Shown: piece by piece, positions 56,256 to 64,000 of the stretch | How positions within the stretch are numbered: the first letter of the stretch is position 1 | How the letters are laid out: each line of letters starts with the position of its first letter | DNA from: G963663495 sp963663495 | GTDB lineage: Bacteria > Bacteroidota > Rhodothermia > Rhodothermales > Bin80 | DNA length: 64,000 nucleotides | NCBI GenBank assembly: GCA_963663495.1 | Contig: OY760427.1 | Span: 5,766,001 to 5,830,000, forward strand | Direction: 5' to 3' | Notes under the pieces: model-generated | Database searches by the model: none | What the model was told of the DNA's origin: nothing | Seen by the model: only the letters and a program-made list of their open reading frames with translations | Made by a program: the position numbers and the translations under genes

Positions 56256-56340
56256 TGCAGTTGCGGAGAGTGTTTGTCAAACTGGAAGAAAGCAGAAGTG
56301 AGCGGGTTTTCGGATCTTGCCCCCTTTCGCAGATAGTTAA

Positions 56341-56512
56341 GGGAGTTATATGGCTGAGTGCCACGCGTTTTCGCAGGAGTTATTTTTTGTGCTTTGGTGG
56401 CGCAGACAGGATGGCTTTCGCCAGTTCTTCATAATCGGTTCCCGCTTTCCACGAAAAGACTGCAATTATTTCAAATAACTCAACACGTGGGTACGCATGC
56501 TATATAATTTAC
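56341..56512 (+). repeat. internally deleted IS1595 (MITE-like) left part of element G
   Basis: The first ~95 bases match the IS1595 left end (to GGATGGCTTTCGCCAG) and the last ~80 match its right end (CGGTTCCCGCT ... CTGCAATTATTTCAA ... GCTATATAATTTAC). The middle of the element is missing. After it come an 8-base spacer (ATAAATTA) and an inner GGGAGTTATATACC repeat before tnpB. Confidence 0.8.
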
Positions 56513-56542
56513 ATAAATTAGGGAGTTATATACCACAGTGCC

Positions 56543-57793
56543 ATGCCCGAAACGGTTAGTGCATACCGCAATATCACATACAGGCTGTTGCCCGGAAGTC
56601 GGAGTAACGCCAAGCACCTTGCTGGATTAGCGGGTGCGTGTAGGTTTGTGTGGAATGCCATCCTCGCAGAGCAGAGCGAGGCCTACAAGAAAGCGAAAGA
56701 GGCTGGAGAGAAGCCGCCCTCGGTACGCTTCTTCTCGCGGGGGAAGCGGTTCACGGCGCTGCGCCGCACGGTCGAGTGGCTACCTGAATACTCCTTTGGT
56801 GTCGTTAGATACACGTTGAAATATCAGGCGGATGCATGGAAGGCATTCTTCAAGGAGGGTAAGAGAAGACCGAGATTCCATTCCAGACGTGGTAGTACGT
56901 CTTCGTTCACGATCCCGGATAACGTAAGGGTTCGGGATGGCAAGCTGTATATCCCGAAAGTGGGATATATGGCGCTCCGCAGGCGGGGAGGCAACCCGTA
57001 CCCTGATGGTATACCCGTCAAAGCCACGGTAAAGAAGAACGCCGGCAAAGAGTATGCTGTCATCTGCTACAAGATGGAGGCACCTGTAATAGAGGATACC
57101 GGCGGTGCTGTAGGCATTGACCGTAATTGCGGGCAGGTCGCTATGGTCTCCACAGAGGGCGATACAAGCATTATCAGACAACCGGATACCAAGCGTCTTG
57201 ATGCCACGTTGAAGCGGCATCAGCGAAGACTGGCGAGACAGAAGAAAGGCTCCAACCGTCGTAACAGGCGGAAGCATAGAATCGTCCGTATACAGCGCAA
57301 GCGTGCTAACATCCTCAAGAATGCGAACCATCAGGTAAGTCGCAGTGTTGCCAAATGCTCCTCAACGGTGATACTGGAGGATCTAGAGATCAAAGTGATG
57401 ACACGTTCAGCTAAGGGGACGATGGAGAGCTTTGGCACAGACGTCAGACAGAAGTCTGGCCTCAACCGTGGAATACTGCGAACAGGTTGGGGCCAGCTGG
57501 ATCAGATGCTGGGCTATAAGTGCCGCAAGGTGATAAAGGTTACCGCTACCTATAGTAGTCAGCGGTGTTCTGTGTGTGGGCACACAGAAGCGAGTAACCG
57601 TAAGACACGGAGCAAATTCACGTGCATGTCCTGTGGACATGCGGATCATGCAGACCTGAATGCGGCTGCAAACATACTGGCCTCCGGGATTGGGGCTGCT
57701 GCACGGCGAGGGGCGTTCGGGTTACCGACCCCTATGACCCGTGGAATTGATACAAGTGCCTCACTGCGTACAGTTGGTCACTCACGTATATAA
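56543..57793 (+). CDS. tnpB: TnpB RNA-guided nuclease, copy G (intact)
   Basis: 416 residues, closely similar to copy E, with D193, E279 and D371 and the four zinc Cys kept. Several substitutions are scattered over it (for example VRFFSRGKR for VSFFSLGKR, LEIKVMT for LKIKAMT, ATYSSQRC for AAYTSQRC), so it is a more diverged but complete copy. ATG 56543 is 22 bases after the inner terminal repeat and the stop lies within the outer right repeat. Confidence 0.92.
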   Translation: MPETVSAYRNITYRLLPGSRSNAKHLAGLAGACRFVWNAILAEQSEAYKKAKEAGEKPPSVRFFSRGKRFTALRRTVEWLPEYSFGVVRYTLKYQADAWKAFFKEGKRRPRFHSRRGSTSSFTIPDNVRVRDGKLYIPKVGYMALRRRGGNPYPDGIPVKATVKKNAGKEYAVICYKMEAPVIEDTGGAVGIDRNCGQVAMVSTEGDTSIIRQPDTKRLDATLKRHQRRLARQKKGSNRRNRRKHRIVRIQRKRANILKNANHQVSRSVAKCSSTVILEDLEIKVMTRSAKGTMESFGTDVRQKSGLNRGILRTGWGQLDQMLGYKCRKVIKVTATYSSQRCSVCGHTEASNRKTRSKFTCMSCGHADHADLNAAANILASGIGAAARRGAFGLPTPMTRGIDTSASLRTVGHSRI

Positions 57794-57805
57794 TTCCCTA
57801 TCAAA

Positions 57806-58177
57806 ATGGTCAATAGGGCAGGTGCTAAACTGTATCGTTGGGATGATATGCCGGTAGAATCGGTTAAGCATGACCTGGGGCGCCGCTTTATCTCAGGCGA
57901 ACACATGATGATAGCCCATGTGTATCTGGATAAAGGGTGTGAAGTGCCGTGGCATCATCATCACAATGAACAGCTGGTGTATGTACTTAAGGGGGCGATG
58001 CGCTTCTGGCTTGAGGACGACGAGGGCTCCGAGTTTGTTGTGCACGAAGGAGAAGTGCTGGTGATCCCGCCGAACATGCCGCACAAGGCGGTAGCGCTGG
58101 AGAACACACTGGATGTGGATATTTTCAGTCCCCCGCGCCAGGACTGGTTGGACGGTGACGATGACTACCTCCGTTAG
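57806..58177 (+). CDS. cupin-domain protein
   Basis: 123 residues. A single small beta-barrel with cupin motif 1 EVPWHHHHNEQLVYVLKGAM (His-rich metal site and Glu) and motif 2 GEVLVIPPNMPHKAVA (His). Starts eight bases after TnpB element G, so the insertion lies directly before it and may have removed its promoter; ATG 57848 is an alternative start. Its 3' end overlaps the GH13 gene start by 17 bases. Function unknown; such proteins may be dioxygenases, isomerases or sugar binders. Confidence 0.85.
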   Translation: MVNRAGAKLYRWDDMPVESVKHDLGRRFISGEHMMIAHVYLDKGCEVPWHHHHNEQLVYVLKGAMRFWLEDDEGSEFVVHEGEVLVIPPNMPHKAVALENTLDVDIFSPPRQDWLDGDDDYLR

Positions 58178-59993
58178 GCTCGGCGCCAGTGTTGCGCTAT
58201 TAGCAATGGTTTCGTGTCATCCGACGGAGCCGGCGGATGTGCCTACGTGGTCGCACGATGCAATCTGGTACCAGATCTTTGTCGAACGTTTTCGTAACGG
58301 CGATCCTTCCAACGATCCGACCGCGGAAGACACGTATGGTGCATGGCAGACGTCCCCGGAGGATTGGCAACCGACACCGTGGACATGGGACTGGTACCGT
58401 CAGGAGCTATGGGCGGAGGGCAGAGATTTTTATACCGCCGTGCAGATGCGTCGCTACGGTGGTGACATGCAGGGTGTACTGGATCAGCTGCCGTACCTTG
58501 AAGAGTTGGGGGTAACGGCGCTGTATTTGAATCCTATCAACGACGCGCCATCGCTGCACAAGTTTGATGCCCGTAACTATCGGCATGTGGATCGCAACTT
58601 TGGGCCCGACCCGGAGGGTGATGTTCGCGTAATGGCCAGTGAGGATCCGTTGGACCCGGAGACATGGCTGTGGACATCAGCGGATTTGCTTTTTCTGGAT
58701 GTCGTGCGAGAGGCCCATGCGCGTGGAATGCGCGTCATTGTTGACTATTCGTGGAACCACACGGGCCGGGAGTTCTGGGCGTTCAAAGATGTCATGCAGC
58801 ACCAGGCTGCGTCCAGATATGCCGAATGGTACGATATCGCTTCGTTTGATGACCAGGCAACGCCGGACACGAACGAATTCCGTTACGATGGATGGATGGG
58901 GGTGCAGACGCTTCCTGAATTGGCAAAAGTGGGGCGGGATACAACCCGCGGGCCGCACGAAGGCAATCTTCATCCGGAAGTCAAGCAACATGTGTTTCAC
59001 GTCACACGCCGTTGGATGGACCCCAATGGTGATGGAAACCCGGAGGATGGTATTGATGGATTTCGGCTGGATGTGGCCGAGATGGTGCCGCTGGGTTTCT
59101 GGCGGGAGTACCGACAATTTGTGCGCAGCATAAACCCGGAGGCCTACCTGGTAGGAGAGGTGTGGTGGGAATCTTGGCCTCACAGGATGGCAGACCCTGT
59201 ACCATGGGTGCAGGGCGATGTGTTCGACGCCGTAATGCATTACCGGTGGTATATGCCAACGCGGAGCTTGTTTGCGGAGGCGCCTCCACACCTTACGCCT
59301 TCACAATACGTAGCCCACATGGATTCCATTGAGCAGGGTATAGATGGAGATTTTCTGAAGGCAATGATGAACTTAACTGCGAGCCACGACACTCCGCGGT
59401 TCGGTACCTCCATTTATAACCCCGTGCTGTATAAGTACCGGGCCACTCCGCGCGCTGATACGGCTTATAAGGTCAACCGTCCCGACGCCCGTACCTGGGA
59501 GATCCAAAAGCAGATCCTGGTTCAGCAGTTTACATACCCTGGTGCTCCCCACGTTTGGAACGGTGACGAGGTAGGCATGTGGGGGGCAGACGACCCCGAC
59601 CCACGCAAGCCGCTAGTCTGGGCCGATCTGCAATACGAGCCGGAAACCACATACCCGGATGAACGAACGCGACAGCCAGACATTGTTGAACCCGACACGA
59701 CCAAGCTGGCGGTATACCGCCAGCTGATTGCTTTACGACGGGCGCATGCAGACCTGTTTGCCAACGGGTCTGTTACCTATCTGGTGGTAGACGATAATGC
59801 CAGAGTGCTGGTATACGAGCGAGTGCTGGGATCACAGCGCGCAATCGTGGCCTTTAATGCGAGCGACGATCCCCGCACACTGGACCTGCAACTGAATGGC
59901 TACACGGAAGTGTACCCCGGCTCTGCAGTACCCCCCAATCCCGTATCGCTGGCGCCTCGGAGTGCCCATGTCTGGCTGGGGCGAGAAGGGTAG
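58161..59993 (+). CDS. GH13 alpha-amylase-family glycosidase, lipoprotein
   Basis: 610 residues from ATG 58161 (MTTSVRLGASVALLAMVSC); the open frame upstream overlaps the cupin gene. The signal ends at a lipobox Cys. GH13 regions are clear: YLEELGVTALYLNPI, MRVIVDYSWNHTG (region I), DGFRLDVAEMV (catalytic Asp), YLVGEVWWE (acid/base Glu) and NLTASHDTPR (third Asp), then the C-terminal beta domain. It is likely an outer-membrane or periplasmic enzyme cutting alpha-glucans such as maltodextrin. Overlap with the cupin gene suggests co-transcription. Confidence 0.92.
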   Translation: MTTSVRLGASVALLAMVSCHPTEPADVPTWSHDAIWYQIFVERFRNGDPSNDPTAEDTYGAWQTSPEDWQPTPWTWDWYRQELWAEGRDFYTAVQMRRYGGDMQGVLDQLPYLEELGVTALYLNPINDAPSLHKFDARNYRHVDRNFGPDPEGDVRVMASEDPLDPETWLWTSADLLFLDVVREAHARGMRVIVDYSWNHTGREFWAFKDVMQHQAASRYAEWYDIASFDDQATPDTNEFRYDGWMGVQTLPELAKVGRDTTRGPHEGNLHPEVKQHVFHVTRRWMDPNGDGNPEDGIDGFRLDVAEMVPLGFWREYRQFVRSINPEAYLVGEVWWESWPHRMADPVPWVQGDVFDAVMHYRWYMPTRSLFAEAPPHLTPSQYVAHMDSIEQGIDGDFLKAMMNLTASHDTPRFGTSIYNPVLYKYRATPRADTAYKVNRPDARTWEIQKQILVQQFTYPGAPHVWNGDEVGMWGADDPDPRKPLVWADLQYEPETTYPDERTRQPDIVEPDTTKLAVYRQLIALRRAHADLFANGSVTYLVVDDNARVLVYERVLGSQRAIVAFNASDDPRTLDLQLNGYTEVYPGSAVPPNPVSLAPRSAHVWLGREG

Positions 59994-60011
59994 GGCCTGC
60001 ACTGGAAGCGG

Positions 60012-60443
60012 TTAGGCTTCCAGTGCAGCGTCAAGCTCAATTGATGTACCGGCGTACAGCTTGGAAATAGGGCAGCCGGTCTTGGCAGCATCGGCAAAAG
60101 ATTGGAATGACTCCTCTGTTAACCCGGGAATACGGGCGCGCACCACAAGGTTGATGGAGCTGATGTGAAAACCTCCAGCAGGATCGGGTCCCAAGTGGAC
60201 CGTTGCGGTCGCATGCACGGAGTCGGGCGTATGGCCATTGGAGGCAAGGTCGTTGGACAGAGCCATGGCGTAGCAGCCGGCGTGCGCAGCTGCGACCAAT
60301 TCCTCAGGGCTTGAGCCTTCACCGTTTTCAAAGCGCGACGCAAAAGTGTAAGGTTGTGGTTGCCCTCTAGGGCCAACTCGCATGGTTCCCCTGCCGGAGC
60401 GAAGGTCGCCCTGCCAGGATGCGTCAGATGTGCTTACAGCCAT
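60012..60443 (-). CDS. OsmC-family peroxiredoxin
   Basis: 143 residues. The OsmC start (ASWQGDLRSGRGTMRVG) and the two redox Cys motifs HAGCYAMALS and AAKTGCPISKLY are present, with SSPEELVAAAHAGC typical of the OsmC subgroup. The enzyme reduces organic hydroperoxides in the cytoplasm with a thiol reductant. It lies 43 bp after the second OsmC-like gene on the same strand. Confidence 0.92.
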   Translation of the reverse strand: MAVSTSDASWQGDLRSGRGTMRVGPRGQPQPYTFASRFENGEGSSPEELVAAAHAGCYAMALSNDLASNGHTPDSVHATATVHLGPDPAGGFHISSINLVVRARIPGLTEESFQSFADAAKTGCPISKLYAGTSIELDAALEA

Positions 60444-60486
60444 TGTAGTAATAGGTATCTATGGTGATGGGATGCAGGTATGCGAC

Positions 60487-60927
60487 TCACTCCTCGTTGA
60501 GGCCGTGCCGCGTACCGTTGATGGAAAACGAAGCCGTGATGCGGGCTGTCCGTTCCAGGATCTTGGCCACCGAGCAATATTTCTCCAAACTCATGGAGAC
60601 CGCTCGGCGTACACGGCCCACATGCAAATTGCCGGTCAGTACATAGTGTGCATGAATCTCCGTAAATAGCGCAGGGGTCTGATCGATTGCCCTCTGGTAG
60701 TCAATCTCAATGTCGAAACTCTGCACTTCTTGCCGCCCTTTGGACAGGATTAGCGCGATATCAATGGCACTGCAGCCTCCAAGCGCCATGGCTAAAGCCT
60801 GCATGGGACCCACTCCCTTGCCAGTGCCACCCTCCTCTACACCCGTGTCCAAGTGTATTTCGTTGCCGGCATCGTTGCGGGCAACGAAATGGAAAGGTTG
60901 GTCAAGACGCTTGAGGGTGACGCGCAT
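60487..60927 (-). CDS. OsmC-family protein (YhfA-like subgroup)
   Basis: 146 residues. GPMQALAMALGGCSAIDIAL carries the first conserved Cys, and SLEKYCSVAKILERTARIT the second; the N-terminus (KRLDQPFHFVARNDAGNEIH) and length agree with the YhfA-type branch. Stress-related thiol peroxidase activity is likely but not certain for this subgroup. It is upstream of the OsmC gene, and the pair is probably one transcript. Confidence 0.9.
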   Translation of the reverse strand: MRVTLKRLDQPFHFVARNDAGNEIHLDTGVEEGGTGKGVGPMQALAMALGGCSAIDIALILSKGRQEVQSFDIEIDYQRAIDQTPALFTEIHAHYVLTGNLHVGRVRRAVSMSLEKYCSVAKILERTARITASFSINGTRHGLNEE

Positions 60928-61021
60928 ATCTGATGGAAATTTGGAACTCTTACGCCCAGACTATAGCGGTGGATTCCTTGCGAAACGCAACCCGATCGGT
61001 AAAATCTGCGTAGCACCCAGC

Positions 61022-61936
61022 ATGCCAGGACCCTGTACCATCAATCGGTTGGTTTTCTTTCGCCCCGTACACTGGACCGTAATCCTGCCCGTTCTGCTGG
61101 TAGTTGCGTACGCTTCCGCGCAGGAGAGCAGCAACATCAACAGGGAGTTCAGGGTGCGCCCCGGAGGGACCCTTTACCTGGATCTTGACAGCGGTACCAT
61201 TGAAGTGGAAGTACACGAAGGGAATCGCCTCATCGTTGATCTTGAACGCACTACCAAGAGTCGCGACCGCGATGCTTTTGAGGTCATGCTGGAGCGGCAC
61301 GATTATGACATAGAAAAGGAAGGGAACGACGTTACAATTTGGTCACGCTTTGGTCGAGCTCAACGCGGCGTGCGGTGGCAGCGCAGTATGAGGGTTCGGG
61401 TGACGGTGATGGTCAGAGTGCCGCAGTCGTTCAATGTTGCGTTCGAGAGCGGTGCAGGCAATGTGGAAATTGCCAAGTTGAGTGGCGCCATAACCGGCCA
61501 TACGGGAGCAGGTAATATCATCGTCGAAAAACACAACGGAACGCTGGACTTGGTCAGTGGAGCCGGCAATGTAAACGTGTCAGGGAAGCTGACCCTCGTG
61601 GCCGTAAAGACAGGTGCCGGAAATATAGAGTTGCGCGGAATGCTGGACGGGTTGGATGTGGTGAGTGGAGCAGGCAATGTCTTTGCTGAAATCACCCACC
61701 AACCCGACAAGGATTTGAAACTCCGAACCGGTGCGGGGAATGTCACCGTAGCGCTTGATTCTGATATTGGGCTTGATATAGAGGGGACGGCGTCTTTGGG
61801 GTCAGCATCCTGTGAATTCCCCATAGAGGTGACCGGCAAGCTGCTGAAAAAATCATTCGTCGGCAGCATCAACGGTGGCGGACCGAATTTGCGGATGCAG
61901 GCCGGCGTAGGAAACGTTACGCTCAAGCGGCTGTAG
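61022..61936 (+). CDS. DUF4097-like exported beta-repeat protein
   Basis: 304 residues from ATG 61022; the open frame begins at 60710 but overlaps the OsmC gene antisense, so this later start is preferred. A signal peptide (WTVILPVLLVVAYASAQ) is followed by REFRVRPGGTLYLDLDSGTI. Then a regular beta repeat centred on GAGN recurs at about 22-residue spacing (SGAGNVEI, TGAGNIIV, SGAGNVNV, TGAGNIEL, SGAGNVFA, TGAGNVTV, VGNVTL). This is the DUF4097/DUF2807 adhesin-head type of right-handed beta structure. Location periplasm or surface; role unknown. Confidence 0.8.
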   Translation: MPGPCTINRLVFFRPVHWTVILPVLLVVAYASAQESSNINREFRVRPGGTLYLDLDSGTIEVEVHEGNRLIVDLERTTKSRDRDAFEVMLERHDYDIEKEGNDVTIWSRFGRAQRGVRWQRSMRVRVTVMVRVPQSFNVAFESGAGNVEIAKLSGAITGHTGAGNIIVEKHNGTLDLVSGAGNVNVSGKLTLVAVKTGAGNIELRGMLDGLDVVSGAGNVFAEITHQPDKDLKLRTGAGNVTVALDSDIGLDIEGTASLGSASCEFPIEVTGKLLKKSFVGSINGGGPNLRMQAGVGNVTLKRL

Positions 61937-61969
61937 CGAACGGGAACAGCGGGAACCCGCGTAGTTTAG

Positions 61970-63426
61970 GGGAGTTGTGTGGCTGTGTGTCACGGGTTTT
62001 CGCGGGAGTTACTTTTTGTGCTTCGGTGGTGCAGATAGGATGGCTTTCGCCAGTTTTTCATAATCGGTTCCCGCTCTTCACGAAAAACTGCAATTATTTC
62101 AAATACCTCAACACGCGGGTATTCATGCTATATAATTTCCATCTATTAGGGAGTTATATACCACAGTGCCATGCCCGAAACGGTTAGTGCATACCGCAAT
62201 ATCACATACAGGCTGTTGCCCGGAAGTCGGAGTAACGCCAAGCAACCTGCTGGATTAGCGGGTGCGTGTAGGTTTGTGTGGAATGCCATCCTCGCAGCGC
62301 AGAGCGAGGCGTACAAGAAAGCGAAAGAGGCTGGAGAGAAGCCGCCCTCGGTAAGCTTCTTCTCGCTGGGGAAGCGGTTCACGGCGCTGCGCCGCACGGT
62401 CGAGTGGCTACCTGAATACTCCTTTGGTGTCGTTAGATACACATTGAAATATCAGGCGGATGCATGGAAGGCATTCTTCAAAGAGGACAAGAGAAGACCG
62501 AGATTCCATTCCAGACGTGGTAGTACGTCTTCGTTCACGATCCCGGATAACGTAAGGGTTCGGGATGGCAAGCTGTATATCCCGAAAGTGGGATATACGG
62601 CGCTCCGCAGGCGGGGAGGCAACCCGAACCCTGATGGTATACCCGTCAAAGCCACGGTAACGAAGAACGCCGGCAAAGGGTATGCTGTCATCTGCTACAA
62701 GATGGAGGCACCTGTAATAGAGGATACCGGTGGTGCTGTAGGCATTGACCGTAATTGCGGGCAGGTTGCTATGGTCTCCACAGAGGGCGATACAAGCATT
62801 ATCAGACAACCGGATACGAAGCGTCTTGATGCCAAGTTGAAGCGGCATCAGCGAAGACTGGCGAGACAGAAGAAAGGCTCCAACCGTCGTAACAGGCGGA
62901 AGCATAGAATCGCCCGCATACAGCGCAAGCGTGCTACCATCCTCAAGAATGCGAACCACCAGGTAAGTCGCAGTATTGCCCATTGCTCCTCAAGGGTGAT
63001 ACTGGAGGACCTGAAGATCAAAGCGATGACATGTTCAGCTAAGGGGACGATGGAGAGCTTTGGCACAAACGTCAAACAGAAGTCTGGCCTCAACCGTGGA
63101 ATGCTGCGAACCGGTTGGGGCCAGCTGGATCAGATGCTGGGCTATAAGTGCCGCAAGGTGATAAAGGTTACCGCTGCCTATACCAGTCAGCGGTGTTCTG
63201 TGTGTGGGCACACAGAAGCGAGTAACCGTAAGACACGGAGCAAATTCACGTGTATGTCCTGTGGACATGCGGATCATGCAGACCTGAATGCGGCTGCAAA
63301 CATACTGGCCTCCGGGATTGGGGCTTCTGCACGGCGAGGGGCGTTCGGGTTACTGACCCCTATGACCCGTGAAATTGATACTAGTGCCTCACTGTGTACA
63401 GTTGGTCACTCACGTATATAATTTCC
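61970..63426 (+). mobile_element. TnpB element copy H
   Basis: Left end GGGAGTTGTGTGGCTGTG at 61970 (slightly diverged), right end ATATAATTTCC finishing at 63426. The perfect 8-bp duplication TAGTTTAG lies at 61962-61969 and 63427-63434. The MITE-like part is 61970-62140, the 8-base spacer ATCTATTA 62141-62148, and the inner repeat starts at 62149. Confidence 0.9.
62171..63421 (+). CDS. tnpB: TnpB RNA-guided nuclease, copy H (intact)
   Basis: 416 residues with D193, E279 and D371 and the zinc ribbon (CSVCGH, CMSCGH). It differs from copy E at scattered sites (AKQPAG for AKQLAG, FKEDKRR for FKEGKRR, RVILED for TVILED, MTCSAKG for MTRSAKG). Start and stop positions relative to the element ends are the same as in copies E and G. 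Likely active. Confidence 0.92.
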   Translation: MPETVSAYRNITYRLLPGSRSNAKQPAGLAGACRFVWNAILAAQSEAYKKAKEAGEKPPSVSFFSLGKRFTALRRTVEWLPEYSFGVVRYTLKYQADAWKAFFKEDKRRPRFHSRRGSTSSFTIPDNVRVRDGKLYIPKVGYTALRRRGGNPNPDGIPVKATVTKNAGKGYAVICYKMEAPVIEDTGGAVGIDRNCGQVAMVSTEGDTSIIRQPDTKRLDAKLKRHQRRLARQKKGSNRRNRRKHRIARIQRKRATILKNANHQVSRSIAHCSSRVILEDLKIKAMTCSAKGTMESFGTNVKQKSGLNRGMLRTGWGQLDQMLGYKCRKVIKVTAAYTSQRCSVCGHTEASNRKTRSKFTCMSCGHADHADLNAAANILASGIGASARRGAFGLLTPMTREIDTSASLCTVGHSRI

Positions 63427-63491
63427 TAGTTTAGATGTTCGGCACGGGTGCCCATCGCCCACGCCATCCATCGCCTACATCATTGACTTGC

Positions 63492-64000
63492 ATGTACACT
63501 CCGTTCCTAAAAGCCGCGGTAATTGGTGCCGGCACCATGGGGGCGCAGATCGCCGCCCACCTTGCTAATGCAGGCCTGCGCGTAGACCTCCTGGACCTGC
63601 CTGCTCCGGATGGCATGCCATCCAATGCAGTGGTGCAACGAGCATTTCGGGCTGCAGAACGACTTCGCCCTGTCCCGCTGCATACGCGAAAAGTTGCCGA
63701 CCGCGTTACAGTCGGCAACACGAAAGATGATTATGGCCGCTTAGCAACGGCGGATTGGGTAATAGAGGCGGTGGTGGAGCGCCTTGATGTCAAGCGCCAA
63801 GTGATGCGACGAATTGCGGAGGTAGTTCGTGAAGACGCGGTGGTGTCCACCAATACCAGCGGTATCCGCGTCAAAGAGATTGTGCAGGGTTTGCCCGACG
63901 ACTTCCGCAGAAGAGTGCTCGGCACCCATTTCTTCAATCCGCCGAGGTACCTGAAGCTGCTGGAGCTGATCCCGACAGAGGATACCGACCCGGCGATACT
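63492..64000 (+). CDS. 3-hydroxyacyl-CoA dehydrogenase, 3' truncated by window edge
   Basis: 169 residues visible from ATG 63492. The Rossmann start is FLKAAVIGAGTMGAQIAAHL (GxGxxG), followed by ADWVIEAVVERLDVKRQVMR, VVSTNTSGIRVKEIVQGLP and RRRVLGTHFFNPPRYLKLLE, where the catalytic His and the NPP motif of the NAD-binding domain are seen. It is an enzyme of fatty-acid beta-oxidation. Because the gene is cut, it cannot be said whether an enoyl-CoA hydratase domain follows as in FadN/FadB-type fusions. It begins 58 bp after the target duplication of TnpB element H, so its promoter region is now beside the element. Confidence 0.93.
   Translation, partial: MYTPFLKAAVIGAGTMGAQIAAHLANAGLRVDLLDLPAPDGMPSNAVVQRAFRAAERLRPVPLHTRKVADRVTVGNTKDDYGRLATADWVIEAVVERLDVKRQVMRRIAEVVREDAVVSTNTSGIRVKEIVQGLPDDFRRRVLGTHFFNPPRYLKLLELIPTEDTDPAI

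Larger units (their letters stand above)
56341..57798 (+). mobile_element. TnpB element copy G
   Basis: Left end GGGAGTTATATGGCTGAG at 56341, right end ATATAATTCCC finishing at 57798. The flanking 8-mers differ (ATAGTTAA and TATCAAAA), so unlike copies A, C, D and H no target duplication is present, and one flank was probably changed by deletion or recombination. Confidence 0.85.

Noticed and set aside
60710..61021. Long N-terminal extension of the DUF4097-like gene
   Set aside because: It is antisense to the OsmC-like gene; a good signal peptide follows the ATG at 61022.

Overview
The window reads as a GC-rich chromosome segment from a Bacteroidota/Rhodothermota-like bacterium. This is inferred from a GldA/GldF/GldG-type ABC export operon ending in DUF4340 and htpG, a TMEM220-like protein, an HsdR_N-type small protein and a DUF6786-type lipoprotein. 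It looks like a genome under heavy insertion-sequence pressure: roughly a third of the window is mobile DNA, and many host genes are broken.

Layout. 0-7 kb: end of a PQQ-type sugar dehydrogenase, a TnpB element split by an IS1380-like element, and an IS110 element. 7-9.1 kb: DinB-like protein and a PLP decarboxylase, convergent. 9.2-16.35 kb: graveyard of pieces (ROK sugar kinase remnants, half a TnpB element, second IS1380-like element, truncated IS256-type transposase, truncated DruA/IS4 fusion, ORF-less group II intron, truncated Fic gene). 16.36-22.5 kb: minus-strand operon ABC ATPase, permease, GldG-like, DUF4340, htpG. 22.7-41.2 kb: a carbohydrate region fitting sulfated-fucose use (GH88-like hydrolase, Ycf48-like propeller, DUF6786, fucose-isomerase-like protein, class II aldolase, FucP, sulfatase, second class II aldolase); the first aldolase and the sulfatase are destroyed by insertions. 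41.1-45.7 kb: methyltransferase, group II intron-like RNA, tRNA-Pro, HsdR_N protein, bisphosphate nucleotidase, acyltransferase. 46-52 kb: composite transposon 2. 52.3-64 kb: AAA ATPase/TOPRIM-like pair (possible defence module), TMEM220, amidohydrolase, cupin, GH13, two OsmC proteins, DUF4097-like protein and the start of a 3-hydroxyacyl-CoA dehydrogenase, with two more TnpB elements.

The main observation is a family of TnpB elements (eight copies plus one 56-bp remnant). They do not look like IS200/IS605: they have terminal inverted repeats (GGGA.TTATAT...), make 8-bp target duplications, and share those ends with an IS1595 (ISXO2-like) element in the same window. Inside each left end sits an internally deleted copy of that IS1595 element. 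Twice, a TnpB element, a fragment of an adenine methyltransferase gene and a full IS1595 element have moved together as one composite, each copy with its own perfect 8-bp duplication. The sequence therefore suggests that a TnpB nuclease gene has been captured by a DDE-type transposition system and is moved in trans. Three TnpB copies (36.4, 56.5 and 62.2 kb) and one IS1595 transposase (51 kb) are intact.

All family names are from reading the translated sequences; no database search was run.
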